Notes: a model not told the origin generated them from the sequence alone. Shown: positions 1 to 10,869, counted from the stretch's first letter. The stretch is 64,000 nucleotides of DNA from Thermoactinospora rubra (GCF_002093975.1 NZ_KZ084329.1:187596-251595); one strand, 5' to 3'. Numbers and translations: made by a program.

Positions 1-1
1 G

Positions 2-847
2 GCCTCGCTCAGCAAGGTGCTGACCGACCCGGCGCTGAAGGCCCGCACGGACAACCCGACGCTGTCGCGCCTGTGGTACGTGTCGATCCCGACCACGGTC
101 AAGCCGCTGGACAACATCGAGTGCCGCAAGGCGGTCATGTACGCGGCCGACCTGACCGGCTACCAGACCGCCTACGGCGGCCCGGTCAACGGCGGCGACA
201 TCGCCACCAACCTGCTGCCGCCCACGATCCCCGGCCACAAGAAGATCGAGCTGTACCAGACGCCGGGCTACAAGGGCGATGTGGAGAAGGCCAAGCAGCA
301 CCTGCAGGCCTGCGGCCAGCCCAACGGTTTCGAGACCAACATCGCCTACCGCGCCGAGCGGCCCAAGGAGAAGGCGACCGCCGAGTCGCTGCAGCAGTCG
401 CTGGCCCGCGTCGGCATCAAGCTGACGCTCAAGCCGTACCCGCAGGGCGAGTACTTCGCCCAGTACGCCGGCAACCCCAAGTTCGTCAGGGAGAACAACA
501 TCGGCCTGGCGGTCAACGGCTGGGGCTCTGACTGGAACGACGGCTACGGCTTCCTGCAGCAGATCGTCGACAGCCGCGTCATCCGCGAGACCGGCGGCTC
601 CTCCAACATCTCCGTCCGCATCCCGGATGTGGACAAGCTGCTGGACCAGGCCGCCAGCGAGACCGACGCGGCCAAGCGTGAGGCGATCTGGTCGCAGATC
701 GACCAGCGCGTGATGGAGGAGGCCGTCGTCCTGCCGGGCGTGTGGGCCAAGTCCCTGCTCATGCGCGGCAAGGGCCTGACCAACGTCTTCATCAGCGACT
801 CGCAGCAGATGTACGACTACGTCGCCCTCGGCGTGGCCCAGCCGTAA
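2..847 (+). CDS. Oligopeptide ABC transporter substrate-binding protein, C-terminal part
   Basis: The gene enters from outside the window; 281 residues are visible, ending in TAA at 845-847. The fold matches the C-terminal lobe of the SBP_bac_5 (DppA/OppA) family, which captures peptides outside the membrane. Signs are the aromatic-rich ligand-lobe segments, for example LAVNGWGSDWNDGYGFLQQI, and the family-typical ending in which helices with AKREAIWSQID precede a final hydrophobic strand. It sits 75 bp upstream of a DppB permease and two peptide-type ATPases, as expected for one transport operon. The signal peptide and lipobox lie outside the window. The substrate (di- or oligopeptide, or nickel) cannot be told from this fragment. 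Confidence 0.9.
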   Translation, partial: ASLSKVLTDPALKARTDNPTLSRLWYVSIPTTVKPLDNIECRKAVMYAADLTGYQTAYGGPVNGGDIATNLLPPTIPGHKKIELYQTPGYKGDVEKAKQHLQACGQPNGFETNIAYRAERPKEKATAESLQQSLARVGIKLTLKPYPQGEYFAQYAGNPKFVRENNIGLAVNGWGSDWNDGYGFLQQIVDSRVIRETGGSSNISVRIPDVDKLLDQAASETDAAKREAIWSQIDQRVMEEAVVLPGVWAKSLLMRGKGLTNVFISDSQQMYDYVALGVAQP

Positions 848-922
848 GTCTCCCGGTAATCACGATAGGCAGGTGAAGGCGAGCGGGGCCGGCCCGACCG
901 GCCGGCCCCGGAGCCGAGAACT

Positions 923-1932
<1,010 letters not shown>

Positions 1933-1936
<4 letters not shown>

Positions 1937-2958
1937 GTTTCCTTGAGGTCAAGGATCTGCGGATCCACTTCCCGACCGACGACGGCCTGGTCAAGTCCGT
2001 CGACGGGCTGTCGTTCTCCCTGGAGCGCGGCAAGACGCTCGGCATCGTCGGCGAGTCCGGCTCCGGCAAGAGCGTCACCAGCCTGGGCATCCTGGGCCTG
2101 CACAAGGGCGGCAACGCCCGCATCGGCGGCGAGATCTGGCTGGACGGCGAGGAGCTCGTCGGCGCCTCCGCCGAGCACGTGCGCGGGCTGCGCGGCAAGA
2201 AGATGGCGATGATCTTCCAGGATCCGCTGTCGGCCATGCACCCCTACTACACGGTCGGCGACCAGATCATCGAGGCCTACCGGATCCACCACGACGTCAC
2301 CAAGAAGGTCGCCCGCAAGCATGCCATCGACATGCTCGCCCGGGTCGGCATCCCCCAGCCCGACAGGCGCGTGGACGACTACCCCCACCAGTTCTCCGGC
2401 GGCATGCGCCAGCGCGCCATGATCGCCATGGCGCTGTCGTGCGACCCCGAGCTGCTGATCGCCGACGAGCCCACCACCGCCCTGGACGTGACGGTCCAGG
2501 CCCAGATCCTCGACCTGATGCGTGACCTGCAGCGCGAGTTCAACTCCGCGCTCATCATCATCACCCACGACCTGGGCGTGGTGGCCGAGCTGTCGGACGA
2601 CATCCTGGTCATGTACGCCGGCAAGTGCGTGGAGTACGGCACGGCCCAGGACATCTTCTACCGGCCCGAGCACCCCTACACCTGGGGCCTGCTGGGCTCC
2701 ATGCCGCGCCTGGACCGCGAGCCCACCGAACGGCTGCTGCCCATCAAGGGCTCGCCCCCGTCCCTGATCAACGTTCCGCCCGGCTGCGCGTTCCACCCCC
2801 GCTGCCCCTACCTCGACCGCACCGACGGCAAGGGCGACACCGTCGTGCCCGAGCTGGTGCCCACCGAGCGCGGTCACCTCGTGCGCTGCCACATGCCCGC
2901 CGAGGAGCGGCGGAGCCTGTGGGAAAACGAGATCAAGCCAGCCCTGGAGACCCAGTGA
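1933..2958 (+). CDS. Peptide ABC transporter ATP-binding protein, DppD type
   Basis: A 341-residue ATPase whose ATG overlaps the permease stop (ATGA), indicating translational coupling. It has Walker A GESGSGKS (about residues 37-44), the ABC signature FSGGMRQR, Walker [13 protein letters not shown] and a switch His in ITHD. The C-terminus carries the oligopeptide-transporter extension (oligo_HPY) with Cys in CAFHPRCPY and near the end in VRCHMP; these Cys are typical of DppD/OppD, and Fe-S binding has been proposed in some. It hydrolyses ATP on the cytoplasmic face to drive peptide import. The start is fixed by the overlap and by the conserved [11 protein letters not shown] opening. Confidence 0.95.
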
Positions 2959-3980
2959 ACCCTCAAGAGCCGCTCCTTTCCGTCACGGACCTGCAAAAGC
3001 ACTTCCCGGTGACCAAGGGCCTGTTCAAGAGGCAGGTCGGCGCCGTGAAGGCGGTCGACGGCATCAGCTTCGAGGTCTTCAAGGGCGAGACGCTGGGCCT
3101 GGTGGGCGAGTCGGGCTGCGGCAAGTCCACCACCGGCCGCCTGGTCACCCGGCTGCTGGAGCCCACCGGCGGCAAGATCGTCTTCGAGGGGCAGGACATC
3201 ACCCACATGTCGCAGAGCAGGCTGCGCCCGCTCCGCCGCGACATGCAGATGATCTTCCAGGACCCCTACTCCTCCCTCAACCCCCGCCACACGGTCGGCG
3301 CCATCGTCGGCGCGCCCTTCCGCATCCAGGGCATCAAGACCGAGCAGGGGATCAAGAAGGAGGTCCAGGACATCCTCGCGATGGTCGGCCTCAACCCGGA
3401 GCACTACAACCGCTACCCGCACGAGTTCTCCGGCGGCCAGCGCCAGCGCATCGGCATCGCCCGCACGCTCGCGCTCAAGCCCAAGCTGATCATCGCCGAC
3501 GAGCCGGTGTCCGCCCTGGACGTCTCCATCCAGGCCCAGGTCGTCAACCTGCTGGAGGACCTGCAGAACGAGCTGGACCTCACCTACGTGGTCATCGCGC
3601 ACGACCTGTCGGTGGTGCGGCACATCAGCGACCGCGTCGCGGTCATGTACCTCGGCAAGATCGTCGAGATCGGCGACCGCAAGTCGCTGTACAGCTCGCC
3701 GATGCACCCCTACACCAACGCGCTGCTGTCGGCGGTGCCCATCCCCGACCCGGCCGCCCGCACCGAACGCGAGCGCATCCGCCTGGTCGGCGACGTCCCC
3801 TCGCCGCTCAACCCGCCGCCGGCCTGCCGCTTCCACACCCGCTGCTGGAAGGCCCAGGAGATCTGCAAGACGGTCGAGCCCCCGCTGGAGGAGCTGGCCA
3901 GCGGCCACCGGGTGGCCTGCCACTTCCCGGAGAACACCCCGGCGGTGCCCGCCCCCGCCGGCGACGCCGTCACCGCCTGA
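2955..3980 (+). CDS. Peptide ABC transporter ATP-binding protein, DppF type
   Basis: A 341-residue second ATPase. Its GTG start shares GTGA with the previous stop codon. Motifs are Walker A GESGCGKS, signature FSGGQRQR, Walker [13 protein letters not shown] and IAHD, followed by the oligo_HPY C-terminal extension (CRFHTRCW). DppD/DppF pairs form an asymmetric ATPase heterodimer under the two permeases. It is the last gene of the operon: a 13-bp perfect hairpin lies 36 bp downstream. The family assignment is secure; the transported peptide class is unknown. Confidence 0.95.
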   Translation: MNPQEPLLSVTDLQKHFPVTKGLFKRQVGAVKAVDGISFEVFKGETLGLVGESGCGKSTTGRLVTRLLEPTGGKIVFEGQDITHMSQSRLRPLRRDMQMIFQDPYSSLNPRHTVGAIVGAPFRIQGIKTEQGIKKEVQDILAMVGLNPEHYNRYPHEFSGGQRQRIGIARTLALKPKLIIADEPVSALDVSIQAQVVNLLEDLQNELDLTYVVIAHDLSVVRHISDRVAVMYLGKIVEIGDRKSLYSSPMHPYTNALLSAVPIPDPAARTERERIRLVGDVPSPLNPPPACRFHTRCWKAQEICKTVEPPLEELASGHRVACHFPENTPAVPAPAGDAVTA

Positions 3981-4016
3981 CCGCCTTCTCGCCCTTTCGG
4001 CCGGCGTACGGCGCAG

Positions 4017-4047
4017 CCGCCCGCCCGGGCACCTCCCGGGCGGGCGG
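4017..4047 (+). terminator. Intrinsic-type terminator after the peptide transporter operon
   Basis: A perfect 13-bp inverted repeat (arm ccgcccgcccggg, loop 4030-4034) directly follows dppF. There is no T-tract, as is common for actinobacterial hairpin terminators. A second perfect palindrome, gcctgccgtacggcaggc, follows at 4052-4069. Confidence 0.75.
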
Positions 4048-4082
4048 TGACGCCTGCCGTACGGCAGGCCCGGGCGGGACGC

Positions 4083-4138
4083 GGCGCCTTTTCCGGTCCC
4101 AGGCGCCTTTCCGGTCCCGGACGGCTTTCCGGTCACGG
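4083..4138. repeat. Three imperfect tandem copies of an 18-19 bp unit before otsB
   Basis: Three successive units share ggc-cttttccggtc with small changes between them. They fill the space between the dppF hairpin and the otsB ribosome-binding site. No function is evident; slippage-generated spacer is the simplest reading. Confidence 0.6.
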
Positions 4139-4214
4139 CGGCCCGGACCCCCGGGCGGTGCGCGAGGGGGCGGCTGGTAGCGTGACCTCCGGACAAGTCC
4201 CAGGTGGAGGCCCG

Positions 4215-5033
4215 ATGACAGCCGATCGCCCCTCGCCGCGGCGCGAGCGCCTCAGCGCGGAGGAGGCCCTCCGGATCGCCGGCGGCGCGCCCGGCAGCAC
4301 CGGCTTCTTCTTCGACTTCGACGGCGTCCTCGCGCCCATCCAGGCCGACCCCGCCGCCGTGCGGCCCACCCCCGGCGTGGTCGAACGGCTCGCGGACCTG
4401 GTCCGGCTCACCGCGAGGGTCGGGGTCATCTCGGCCCGCCCGGTGTCCTTCCTGCGCGACCGCCTCGGCGGCGTCCCCGGCCTGTCGCTCTACGGCCTCT
4501 ACGGCCTGGAGAGCGCCCGGAACGGCGCCGAGATCGCCGTCGACCCCGAGGCCGAGCCCTGGATCCCGGCCGTCCGCCAGGCCGTCGACCGCGCCCACCG
4601 CGAGCTGCCCTCCGACGTCCTCGTGGAGGACAAGCACCTGGCCGTCGCCCTCCACTACCGGACCGCCCCCCACCACGCCCGCGAGGTCGCCGGCTGGGCG
4701 GCCGCCGTGACCGCCGAGCTCGGCCTGGCCGTCCAGGAGGGCCGCATGGTCGTGGAGCTCAAGCCCCCGGTCGCCCGCGACAAGGGCACCACCATCCGCC
4801 GCGAGATCGGCGACCTGGACGGCGCCTGGTACTTCGGCGACGACGTGTCCGACGCCCGCGCCTTCCAGGCGCTGGCCGACCGGGAGGCCGAGCGGCGCGG
4901 CTTCGTCGGCGTGCGGGTGGCCGTGGCCAACGACGAGACGGGCCAGGCGCTGAAGGACCTGGCCGACTTCGTCCTGGACTCCCCGGCGGCCACCCCGGCC
5001 TTCCTCGGCGACGTCGTCGCCCGCCTCACCTGA
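4215..5033 (+). CDS. otsB: Trehalose-6-phosphate phosphatase
   Basis: A 272-residue HAD-superfamily phosphatase that would remove phosphate from trehalose-6-phosphate in the cytoplasm. HAD motif I is [12 protein letters not shown] (nucleophile Asp and acid/base Asp, about residues 32-40). ISARP is motif II-like, the substrate-cap segment contains VELKPP, and motif IV is [13 protein letters not shown]. Length and order match OtsB. ATG 4215 is chosen because ggtggagg lies 4 bp upstream; a longer reading from 4047 would start inside the terminator hairpin. No trehalose-phosphate synthase (otsA) is visible nearby, so the partner enzyme must be elsewhere. Confidence 0.9.
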   Translation: MTADRPSPRRERLSAEEALRIAGGAPGSTGFFFDFDGVLAPIQADPAAVRPTPGVVERLADLVRLTARVGVISARPVSFLRDRLGGVPGLSLYGLYGLESARNGAEIAVDPEAEPWIPAVRQAVDRAHRELPSDVLVEDKHLAVALHYRTAPHHAREVAGWAAAVTAELGLAVQEGRMVVELKPPVARDKGTTIRREIGDLDGAWYFGDDVSDARAFQALADREAERRGFVGVRVAVANDETGQALKDLADFVLDSPAATPAFLGDVVARLT

Positions 5034-5052
5034 GCCGCCACGCAGGCGACGG

Positions 5053-5736
5053 CTACGGCAGCGCCCCCGGCGTGATCAGGCCGGTCTCGTAGGCCAGCAC
5101 CACCGCCTGGACCCGGTCGCGCAGCCCCAGCTTGGTCAGCACGTTGCCGACGTGGGTCTTCACCGTGGTCTCGCTCACCACGAGCTTGGCCGCGATCTCG
5201 GCGTTGGACATGCCGCGCGCGATCAGCCGCAGCACCTCCAGCTCCCGCTCGGTGAGCCGCTCCAGCCGGGCGGGGGTGGCCTGCTCGTGGGCGGGCGGCA
5301 GCTTGGCGGCGAACCTGTCCAGCAGCCGCCGCGTCACGCTCGGCGCGACGATGGCGTCCCCGGCGGCCACCACGCGGATCGCCTGCACCAGCTCGTCGGG
5401 CGGCACGTCCTTGAGCAGGAAGCCCGACGCCCCGGCGCGCAACGCCTCCACGATGTACTCGTCCAGGTCGAACGTCGTGAGCACCAGCACCTTCGGCACG
5501 TGCGGCCCGGCCGCGCCCTCGCGCACGATGCGCCTGGTGGCCTCGATGCCGTCGATGCCGGGCATGCGGATGTCCATGAGCACCACGTCCGGCAGCAGCG
5601 CCCTGGTCTGGTCCAGCGCGTCCTTGCCGTCGCCGGCCTGGCCGACCACCGTGATGTCGGACTCGGCCTCGAGGATGAGCCGGAACCCGGTGCGCAGCAA
5701 CGGCTGGTCGTCCACCAGCAGCACCCTGATCGTCAT
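5053..5736 (-). CDS. NarL/LuxR-family response regulator
   Basis: A 227-residue two-component regulator. The receiver domain (1-120) has Asp9-Asp10, phospho-acceptor Asp55 in LMDIRMPG and Thr in VLTTF. The C-terminal LuxR helix-turn-helix (about 160-220) reads [15 protein letters not shown]...[12 protein letters not shown]. It starts 4 bp after the histidine kinase stop on the same strand, so the two form one operon. Targets are not evident; a near-perfect palindrome at 6961-6976 upstream of the kinase is a candidate site. Confidence 0.93.
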   Translation of the reverse strand: MTIRVLLVDDQPLLRTGFRLILEAESDITVVGQAGDGKDALDQTRALLPDVVLMDIRMPGIDGIEATRRIVREGAAGPHVPKVLVLTTFDLDEYIVEALRAGASGFLLKDVPPDELVQAIRVVAAGDAIVAPSVTRRLLDRFAAKLPPAHEQATPARLERLTERELEVLRLIARGMSNAEIAAKLVVSETTVKTHVGNVLTKLGLRDRVQAVVLAYETGLITPGALP

Positions 5737-5740
5737 GCGG

Positions 5741-6925
5741 TCATGCTCCGCCCTCCGCGCGCCCAGACGGCCGCAACGGGAACCTCGCCTGGATCTCGAA
5801 ACCGCCGCCCGGTCGCGGCCCGACGCTCAGAATTCCACCATAGAGAGCGACGCGCTCGCGAATGCCGACCAGGCCGTGCCCGCCGCCCTCGACCTCGCCG
5901 TTGCGGGCGCCCCTGCCGTCGTCCAGGACGGCGACCTCCAGCTCGGCGGGCGCATGCCGTACCGTCACCGTGGCCTGCGCGCCCGCGCCCGCGTGCCGCA
6001 GGGTGTTGGTCAGGCCCTCCTGGATGAGCCGGTAGGCGGCCAGGTCCACCCCGGCGGGCAGCGGGACGGGATCGCCTTCGACCTCCAGCCGCGTGGGCAG
6101 CCCGGCCTCCCGCATCTGCTCCACCAGCGTCGGCAGGGCGTCCATGCCCGGCTGGGGGCCGCGCTCGGCGGGGGTGCGCAGCAGGCCGACCAGCTCGCGC
6201 ATCTCGCGCATGGCGATCCTGCCGGTGGTCTCGATCGCCGTGAGGGCCTCGCGGGCCTGCTCGGGGTCCTCGGCGAGCACGCGGCGGGCGGCGGCGGCCT
6301 GGACGGTCATGACGCTGACGTGGTGGGCGACGACGTCGTGCAGCTCGCGGGCGATGCGGGAGCGCTCCTCGGCACGGGCGGCGCGCGTGTCGGCCTCCCG
6401 GGCGGCCTCCAGGCGGGCGGCGCGCTCCTGCAGCTCGCGCAGGTAGGCGCGGCGCAGCCGGGCGGCGCGGCCCGCCGCCCACATGGCCAGCAGCAGGACG
6501 ACCCACACCAGGGCGCCGTTCCAGGTGACGGGCAGCGGCCACAGCGTCACCGTGGCGAGCGTGGCCAGCAGGGCGCAGGCCAGCCCGAGCAGCGCCACGG
6601 CCAGGCCCCGGCCGCCGGCCACCGAGTAGGCCAGCACCAGCCCCGCGGCGCCGGGGAAGCCCCACAGGTAGCCCAGCACCGCCAGCACGAGATGGGGCAC
6701 CGTCGAGGCGCACAGCGCCGCCAGCGGCCACCTGCGGCGCGCCGCCACGGGCAGGCAGCCGAGCCCCACGAGGACAGCGCCCAGGACGTCCGGCCCCCGG
6801 ACGCCCGCCGTGCCCTGCCAGGCCCCGGCCGCGACCGGGTCGGTCAGCCAGAACGCGGCGACCGAGGCGGCCGCCACCATCGCGGCCAGCACCGAGTCGA
6901 GGAGCAGGGCCCGGCGGTTGCGCAC
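5741..6925 (-). CDS. Two-component sensor histidine kinase, HisKA_3 (NarX/DesK-like) type
   Basis: A 394-residue membrane kinase. About five hydrophobic segments fill the first 150 residues, followed by a coiled linker. The HisKA_3 box ARELHDVVAHH (phospho-His near residue 195) precedes an HATPase_c domain with LDDGRG and the GHGLVGIRERV G-box. It would autophosphorylate and pass phosphate to the adjacent regulator. GTG 6925 is supported by a leaderless arrangement: TACAGT (minus strand, 6932-6937) ends 6 nt before the start, with no Shine-Dalgarno. No extracellular sensor domain is visible, so the signal may be sensed in the membrane. Confidence 0.93.
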   Translation of the reverse strand: MRNRRALLLDSVLAAMVAAASVAAFWLTDPVAAGAWQGTAGVRGPDVLGAVLVGLGCLPVAARRRWPLAALCASTVPHLVLAVLGYLWGFPGAAGLVLAYSVAGGRGLAVALLGLACALLATLATVTLWPLPVTWNGALVWVVLLLAMWAAGRAARLRRAYLRELQERAARLEAAREADTRAARAEERSRIARELHDVVAHHVSVMTVQAAAARRVLAEDPEQAREALTAIETTGRIAMREMRELVGLLRTPAERGPQPGMDALPTLVEQMREAGLPTRLEVEGDPVPLPAGVDLAAYRLIQEGLTNTLRHAGAGAQATVTVRHAPAELEVAVLDDGRGARNGEVEGGGHGLVGIRERVALYGGILSVGPRPGGGFEIQARFPLRPSGRAEGGA

Positions 6926-6960
6926 GCCTTCACTGTAGGCGCAGGTGGAAGGGCTGCTCC

Positions 6961-6976
6961 TCCTCCCGTGGGAGGA
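6961..6976. promoter_or_regulatory. Hairpin or operator upstream of the sensor kinase gene
   Basis: The arms tcctccc and gggagga are perfectly complementary around a 2-bp centre. The element lies 24 bp upstream of the kinase -10 hexamer and 72 bp downstream of the nuclease stop. It could be a binding site for the cognate regulator or a weak terminator of the upstream gene. Confidence 0.35.
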
Positions 6977-7047
6977 TCCGGCCGTCGGCCGTTCCGGGGG
7001 GTGCGCGCCCGTGCTCGGCGGCGCCGGAGGTCAGCGGGACGCCCGGC

Positions 7048-7908
7048 TCACAGCTCGTCGGTCGCGGAGCGCCGGTTGCTGCGCAGCGTGTCGCCCGGCT
7101 GGCGGTCGGGCACGGGCGGGGGAGTGCCGCCGAACTCGGGGCACAGCGCCTGGTGGTCGCACCAGTCGCACAGGCGGGAGGGCCGGGCCCGCCACTCGCC
7201 CGACTCCAGCGCCCGCTGGATGGCCTGCCACAGCGCCTGCACCTTCCGCTCGGTGGCCCGCAGGTCGGCCTCGTCGGGCGCATAGCGCAGCACCTCGCCC
7301 TGCCCGCCCAGGTAGACCAGCTGCAGCAGCCGCGGCACCCGCCCGTGGAGCCGCCACAGCACCAGCGCGTAGAACTTCATCTGGAACAGCGCCTTGGCCT
7401 CGAACTCCGGCCCCGGCGCGCTGCCGGTCTTGTAGTCGACCACGCGCACCTCGCCCGTGGGCGCCACATCCAGCCGGTCGACGTAGCCGCGCAGCAGCAG
7501 CCCGCTGTCGAGCACCGCCTCCACATACAGCTCCCGCTCGGCCGGCTCCAGCCGGGTGGGGTCCTCCAGCGTGAAGTAGCGCTCCAGCATGGCGCGCGCC
7601 TCGGCCAGCCAGGCGGCCTGGTCCTCCTCGCCGGCGAACATCTCCGCCAGCGCGGGATCCTCCTCCATCAGCCTGCGCCACTGCGGCTCCACCAGCTCCA
7701 GGGCCGCCCGCACCGAGCGGGCCGGGGCCGGCAGGTCGAACAGCCGCTCCAGCACCGCGTGGACCAGCGTGCCGCGCACCGCGGCCGGGGACGGCTTCTC
7801 CGGCAGCTGGTCGATGACGCGGAAGCGGTACAGCAGCGGACACGTCATGAAGTCGCCCGCCCGCGAGGGGGAGAGGGCTCCGATGATCACGGGCTCGGTC
7901 AACGTCAT
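7048..7908 (-). CDS. RecB-like PD-(D/E)XK nuclease with probable Fe-S cluster
   Basis: A 286-residue stand-alone nuclease of the PDDEXK_1/RecB family (Rv2119-like by its position near trmI). The nuclease core is GTLVHAVLERLF (motif with His), RGYVDRLDV and VRVVDYKTGS (D-x-K catalytic pair), then QMKFYALV. Four cysteines, one near the N-terminus (FMTCPLLYRF) and three at the C-terminus (LCDWCDHQALCPEF), match the 4Fe-4S 'staple' of AddB/Cas4-type nucleases; the cluster itself is inference. The ATG has no Shine-Dalgarno; TACAGT (7916-7921) ends 7 nt before it, so the mRNA is probably leaderless. It likely acts on DNA ends in repair. Confidence 0.9.
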   Translation of the reverse strand: MTLTEPVIIGALSPSRAGDFMTCPLLYRFRVIDQLPEKPSPAAVRGTLVHAVLERLFDLPAPARSVRAALELVEPQWRRLMEEDPALAEMFAGEEDQAAWLAEARAMLERYFTLEDPTRLEPAERELYVEAVLDSGLLLRGYVDRLDVAPTGEVRVVDYKTGSAPGPEFEAKALFQMKFYALVLWRLHGRVPRLLQLVYLGGQGEVLRYAPDEADLRATERKVQALWQAIQRALESGEWRARPSRLCDWCDHQALCPEFGGTPPPVPDRQPGDTLRSNRRSATDEL

Positions 7909-8040
7909 GCTCCGCACTGTAGGCCAGGACCCCGACAGATTCGCCCCCCGATCCCCGGCGCGCCATCGGGTCCGCCCGCCGGGGCGCGTAGCATCGAGGC
8001 AACAGCGGCCCCGACGATCAGATGGAGTTGGTGACAGCCG

Positions 8041-9174
8041 GTGAGCGAGCAGAGCCAGCGGCAGGAGTTCTCCGGTATTCCCATGGGCAGGCCCTTCGGC
8101 ATTCCAATCTACGTCTCCTGGACCTGGTTCATCGTCGCCGCCGTCATCACCGTGTGGTTCGCCGAGGACTTCCGTGTCTGGGCGCCGCACCTGAGCGTGG
8201 TCGGGTCCTACCTGGTCGCCTTCGCCTTCGCGGTCCTGCTGTATGTGTCGGTCCTGCTGCACGAGCTGGCCCACAGCGTGGCGGCCAAGCTGTACGGCCT
8301 GCGCGTGCGCCGCATCACCCTCTACCTGCTGGGCGGGGTGTCGGAGATCGAGAGCGAGCCCAGGTCGCCGGGCCGGGAGTTCGTCATCGCGGCCGTGGGC
8401 CCCCTGCTGTCGCTCGGCCTGGCCGGGATCGGCTTCGTGGCCGACGCGGCCGTGTTCGACGGCGGCGGCATCGCCGAGCTGCTGGTGCGCCAGCTGTGGC
8501 TGGCCAACCTCATCGTCGGCGTGTTCAACCTGCTGCCCGGGCTGCCCCTGGACGGCGGGCGCATGCTCCGCGCCGGGGTGTGGAAGGTCAGCGGCGACCC
8601 CGCAGCCGGCACGACGGCGGCCGCCTGGGTGGGCAGGGCGCTGGCGGTGGTGCTGGTGGTGGGCCCGTTCGCGCTGTCCACGATGAGCGGCCAGCCGCTG
8701 GACATGCGGTTCGTGTGGTCGCTGATCCTCGGCGCCTTCATCTGGATGGGCGCCGGCCAGGCGCTGCGCGTGGCCCGCGTGCGGGCCCGCATCCCGCAGG
8801 TCAACGCCCGCGCTCTGGCGCGCAGGGCGATCCCGGTGACCGCCGACGTGCCGCTGTCGGAGGCGCTGCGGCGGGCGGCCGAGCAGCGCGCGGGCGCCGT
8901 CGTCGTGGTCGACCACGAGGGCCGCCCGATCGCCATCCTCAACGAGGCGGCCGTCGAGGCCACCCCCGAGCACCGCCGCCCGTGGGTGAGCGCCGGCTCG
9001 CTGGCCCGCACGCTGGAGCCGTCCATGGTGCTGGCCGCCGACCTGGCCGGCGAGCCGCTGCTGGAGGCCATGCGCCAGGCGCCCTCGGCCGAGTACCTGC
9101 TGGTGGAGCACGGCGGGGAGGTCTACGGCGTGCTGTCCACCTCCGACGTCAACCGCGTCTTCACCGGCGTGTGA
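8041..9174 (+). CDS. Site-2-protease-like M50 metalloprotease with CBS domains
   Basis: A 377-residue membrane zinc protease. The first 230 residues contain about five membrane segments, with the zinc site LLHELAHS (HExxH near residue 80) and the second motif LLPGLPLDGGR. The C-terminal third holds a pair of CBS-like repeats (from about residue 258, ARRAIPVTADVPLSEALRRA, to the end), which usually bind adenine nucleotides. Family members cut membrane-embedded substrates such as anti-sigma factors; no such partner is adjacent. GTG 8041 is preceded by ggtga at 5 bp spacing. Confidence 0.9.
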   Translation: MSEQSQRQEFSGIPMGRPFGIPIYVSWTWFIVAAVITVWFAEDFRVWAPHLSVVGSYLVAFAFAVLLYVSVLLHELAHSVAAKLYGLRVRRITLYLLGGVSEIESEPRSPGREFVIAAVGPLLSLGLAGIGFVADAAVFDGGGIAELLVRQLWLANLIVGVFNLLPGLPLDGGRMLRAGVWKVSGDPAAGTTAAAWVGRALAVVLVVGPFALSTMSGQPLDMRFVWSLILGAFIWMGAGQALRVARVRARIPQVNARALARRAIPVTADVPLSEALRRAAEQRAGAVVVVDHEGRPIAILNEAAVEATPEHRRPWVSAGSLARTLEPSMVLAADLAGEPLLEAMRQAPSAEYLLVEHGGEVYGVLSTSDVNRVFTGV

Positions 9175-9415
9175 CGGCCGGGGCGGGCCTTTGGGATCGT
9201 GGCGGGGATCATGGCGGGACCGCGTCTGCGATCAAGCCCCTACCGGCGCGCTGACCATTGCCGATAGGGTTGTCGCGGGTCCTTGGGGTTCACCGAAACG
9301 AGACCGTCCGTGGGCGTCACGTGACCTGCGGTTTGGGTATGCGTAAGGCTGTGGTCCGCGGGACCTGGTTGCCGTGGTGTGCCGCGGCGGGTGCTGTTGC
9401 GGGGAGGAGACTTCA

Positions 9416-10852
9416 GTGACCGACCAGGGCTTCGGGGTGGTGCGACCGCTCCCGGGCAACGGGCTGGTCGCCCACATGGGTGGCCTGCTGCTGGTGTGCG
9501 ACGCGACCGAGGCGGCAGGCGAGGAGCTGCTCCAGGCGCTGCGCGAGACGGCCGCCTCCGGCGGCGACGGCAGGGCGCTGGCCCGCCGCGCCGCGCAGGT
9601 CCTGGCACGCTCGATGACCGGCGACCCCGCGACCTGCGCGGTGGCCGGCCCCGGCGGCGAGGGCACGGTGGCCGTGCTGGTCAGCGGCGCGGCCTCGGCC
9701 CTGGTCCGCACCGGCGACGGCGAGCAGCGCCTGTCCGGCAGCGACGCGCTCACCTGGACCGACCGGCTCATCAAGGGGCCGGTGCTGCGCGTGGAGCTGA
9801 GCCTGCCCGGCGCCGGTCCCGCCCATCCGGCCGTCCGGCTGGACGGCGGCGTGGTCGTCGGCGGCGGTGTGGTGCTCGACCTCACCGAGCAGGGGCCGGG
9901 CCTGCCGGTCCCGCCGCCGCCCGCGCCTTCCCGGCCGCTGACCGCCGAGCTGCCCAACACCGCCTACCACGTCGAGCCCGACCTGCTGCCGCCGCGCGAG
10001 AGCCGCCCGGAGCCGCAGGCGCCCGGGCCGATGTCCGGCCCCCAGCTCGCCGGGCCGCCGTTCCCCGGCGCCGAACGGCAGGAGCAGCCGCCCCCCGACC
10101 GGCCGCCGGTGCAGATGGCGCCCTACCCCCTGCAGGGCCCCTCCCAGCCGCAGGAGGTGCCGCCGCCCCCGCCGGAGCGGCAGCCGCCCTCCGGCCCGGC
10201 CGTCCCGGGGCCGCCCTCCGGGCCGATGCCGCCCCAGGGCCCGCCGTCGGGCCCCGTGCCGCAGCAGGGCCCCCCGCCGGGCCCGATGCACGGCGCCCCG
10301 CCGTTCGAGGAGCCGCGCGAGGCCACCGCTCCCGAGGCTCCCCAGCCCCAGCCGCAGGAGGAGCCGCAGGGCGAGGGCCCGCCCCTGGTCTACGGCGTGG
10401 ACTGCAAGAACGACCACTTCAACGACCCGCGGCTGCCGTACTGCGCGATCTGCGGGGTGGCGCTGGTGCAGCGCACCCTGGTGCCCTACAAGGCCCCGCG
10501 GCCGCAGCTGGGCACGCTGGTGCTCGACGACGGGACCGCGTTGCCGCTCGACGGCGACTACCTGCTCGGGCGCGACCCGGAGCGGGCGCCGGAGGTCTCC
10601 GGCGGCGCCGCCCGGCCGGCCAAGGTCACCAGCCCCGACGGGTCGGTGTCGCGGCGGCACCTGCGGGTGGCGCTCGACGGCTGGGACGTCAACCTCGTCG
10701 ACCTGGGCTCGGTCAACGGCACGCAGATCCAGCCGCCCAACGACCCCAACTTCTACGACATCCCGCCGAACGAGCCGGTGACCATCACCCCGGGCACCAC
10801 GGTGCGGATCGGCGTGTCGCGGACCATGCGGTTCGAGCCGCGCAGGGGCTGA
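9416..10852 (+). CDS. FHA-domain protein with zinc ribbon and long proline-rich linker
   Basis: A 478-residue protein in three parts. Residues 1-170 form an alpha/beta region of unknown family. Residues 175-325 are low-complexity Pro/Gln/Gly-rich sequence with GPPSGP-type repeats. The end carries a short Cys pair region (CKNDHF...YCAICG) and a C-terminal FHA domain with LLGRDPE, SRRHLRV and LGSVNGT. FHA domains bind phospho-threonine peptides, so this is probably a substrate or scaffold of a Ser/Thr kinase, although none is in the window. GTG 9416 is chosen for the strong upstream gggaggag (5-6 bp). The 241-bp upstream region holds a TAGGGT hexamer at 9265. Confidence 0.82.
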   Translation: MTDQGFGVVRPLPGNGLVAHMGGLLLVCDATEAAGEELLQALRETAASGGDGRALARRAAQVLARSMTGDPATCAVAGPGGEGTVAVLVSGAASALVRTGDGEQRLSGSDALTWTDRLIKGPVLRVELSLPGAGPAHPAVRLDGGVVVGGGVVLDLTEQGPGLPVPPPPAPSRPLTAELPNTAYHVEPDLLPPRESRPEPQAPGPMSGPQLAGPPFPGAERQEQPPPDRPPVQMAPYPLQGPSQPQEVPPPPPERQPPSGPAVPGPPSGPMPPQGPPSGPVPQQGPPPGPMHGAPPFEEPREATAPEAPQPQPQEEPQGEGPPLVYGVDCKNDHFNDPRLPYCAICGVALVQRTLVPYKAPRPQLGTLVLDDGTALPLDGDYLLGRDPERAPEVSGGAARPAKVTSPDGSVSRRHLRVALDGWDVNLVDLGSVNGTQIQPPNDPNFYDIPPNEPVTITPGTTVRIGVSRTMRFEPRRG

Positions 10853-10869
10853 CAGGCTTCGGCGGAGCC

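Noticed and set aside
4047..4214. Longer N-terminus for otsB from GTG 4047
   Set aside because: The extension starts inside the terminator hairpin and passes through tandem repeats; a strong ribosome-binding site precedes ATG 4215.
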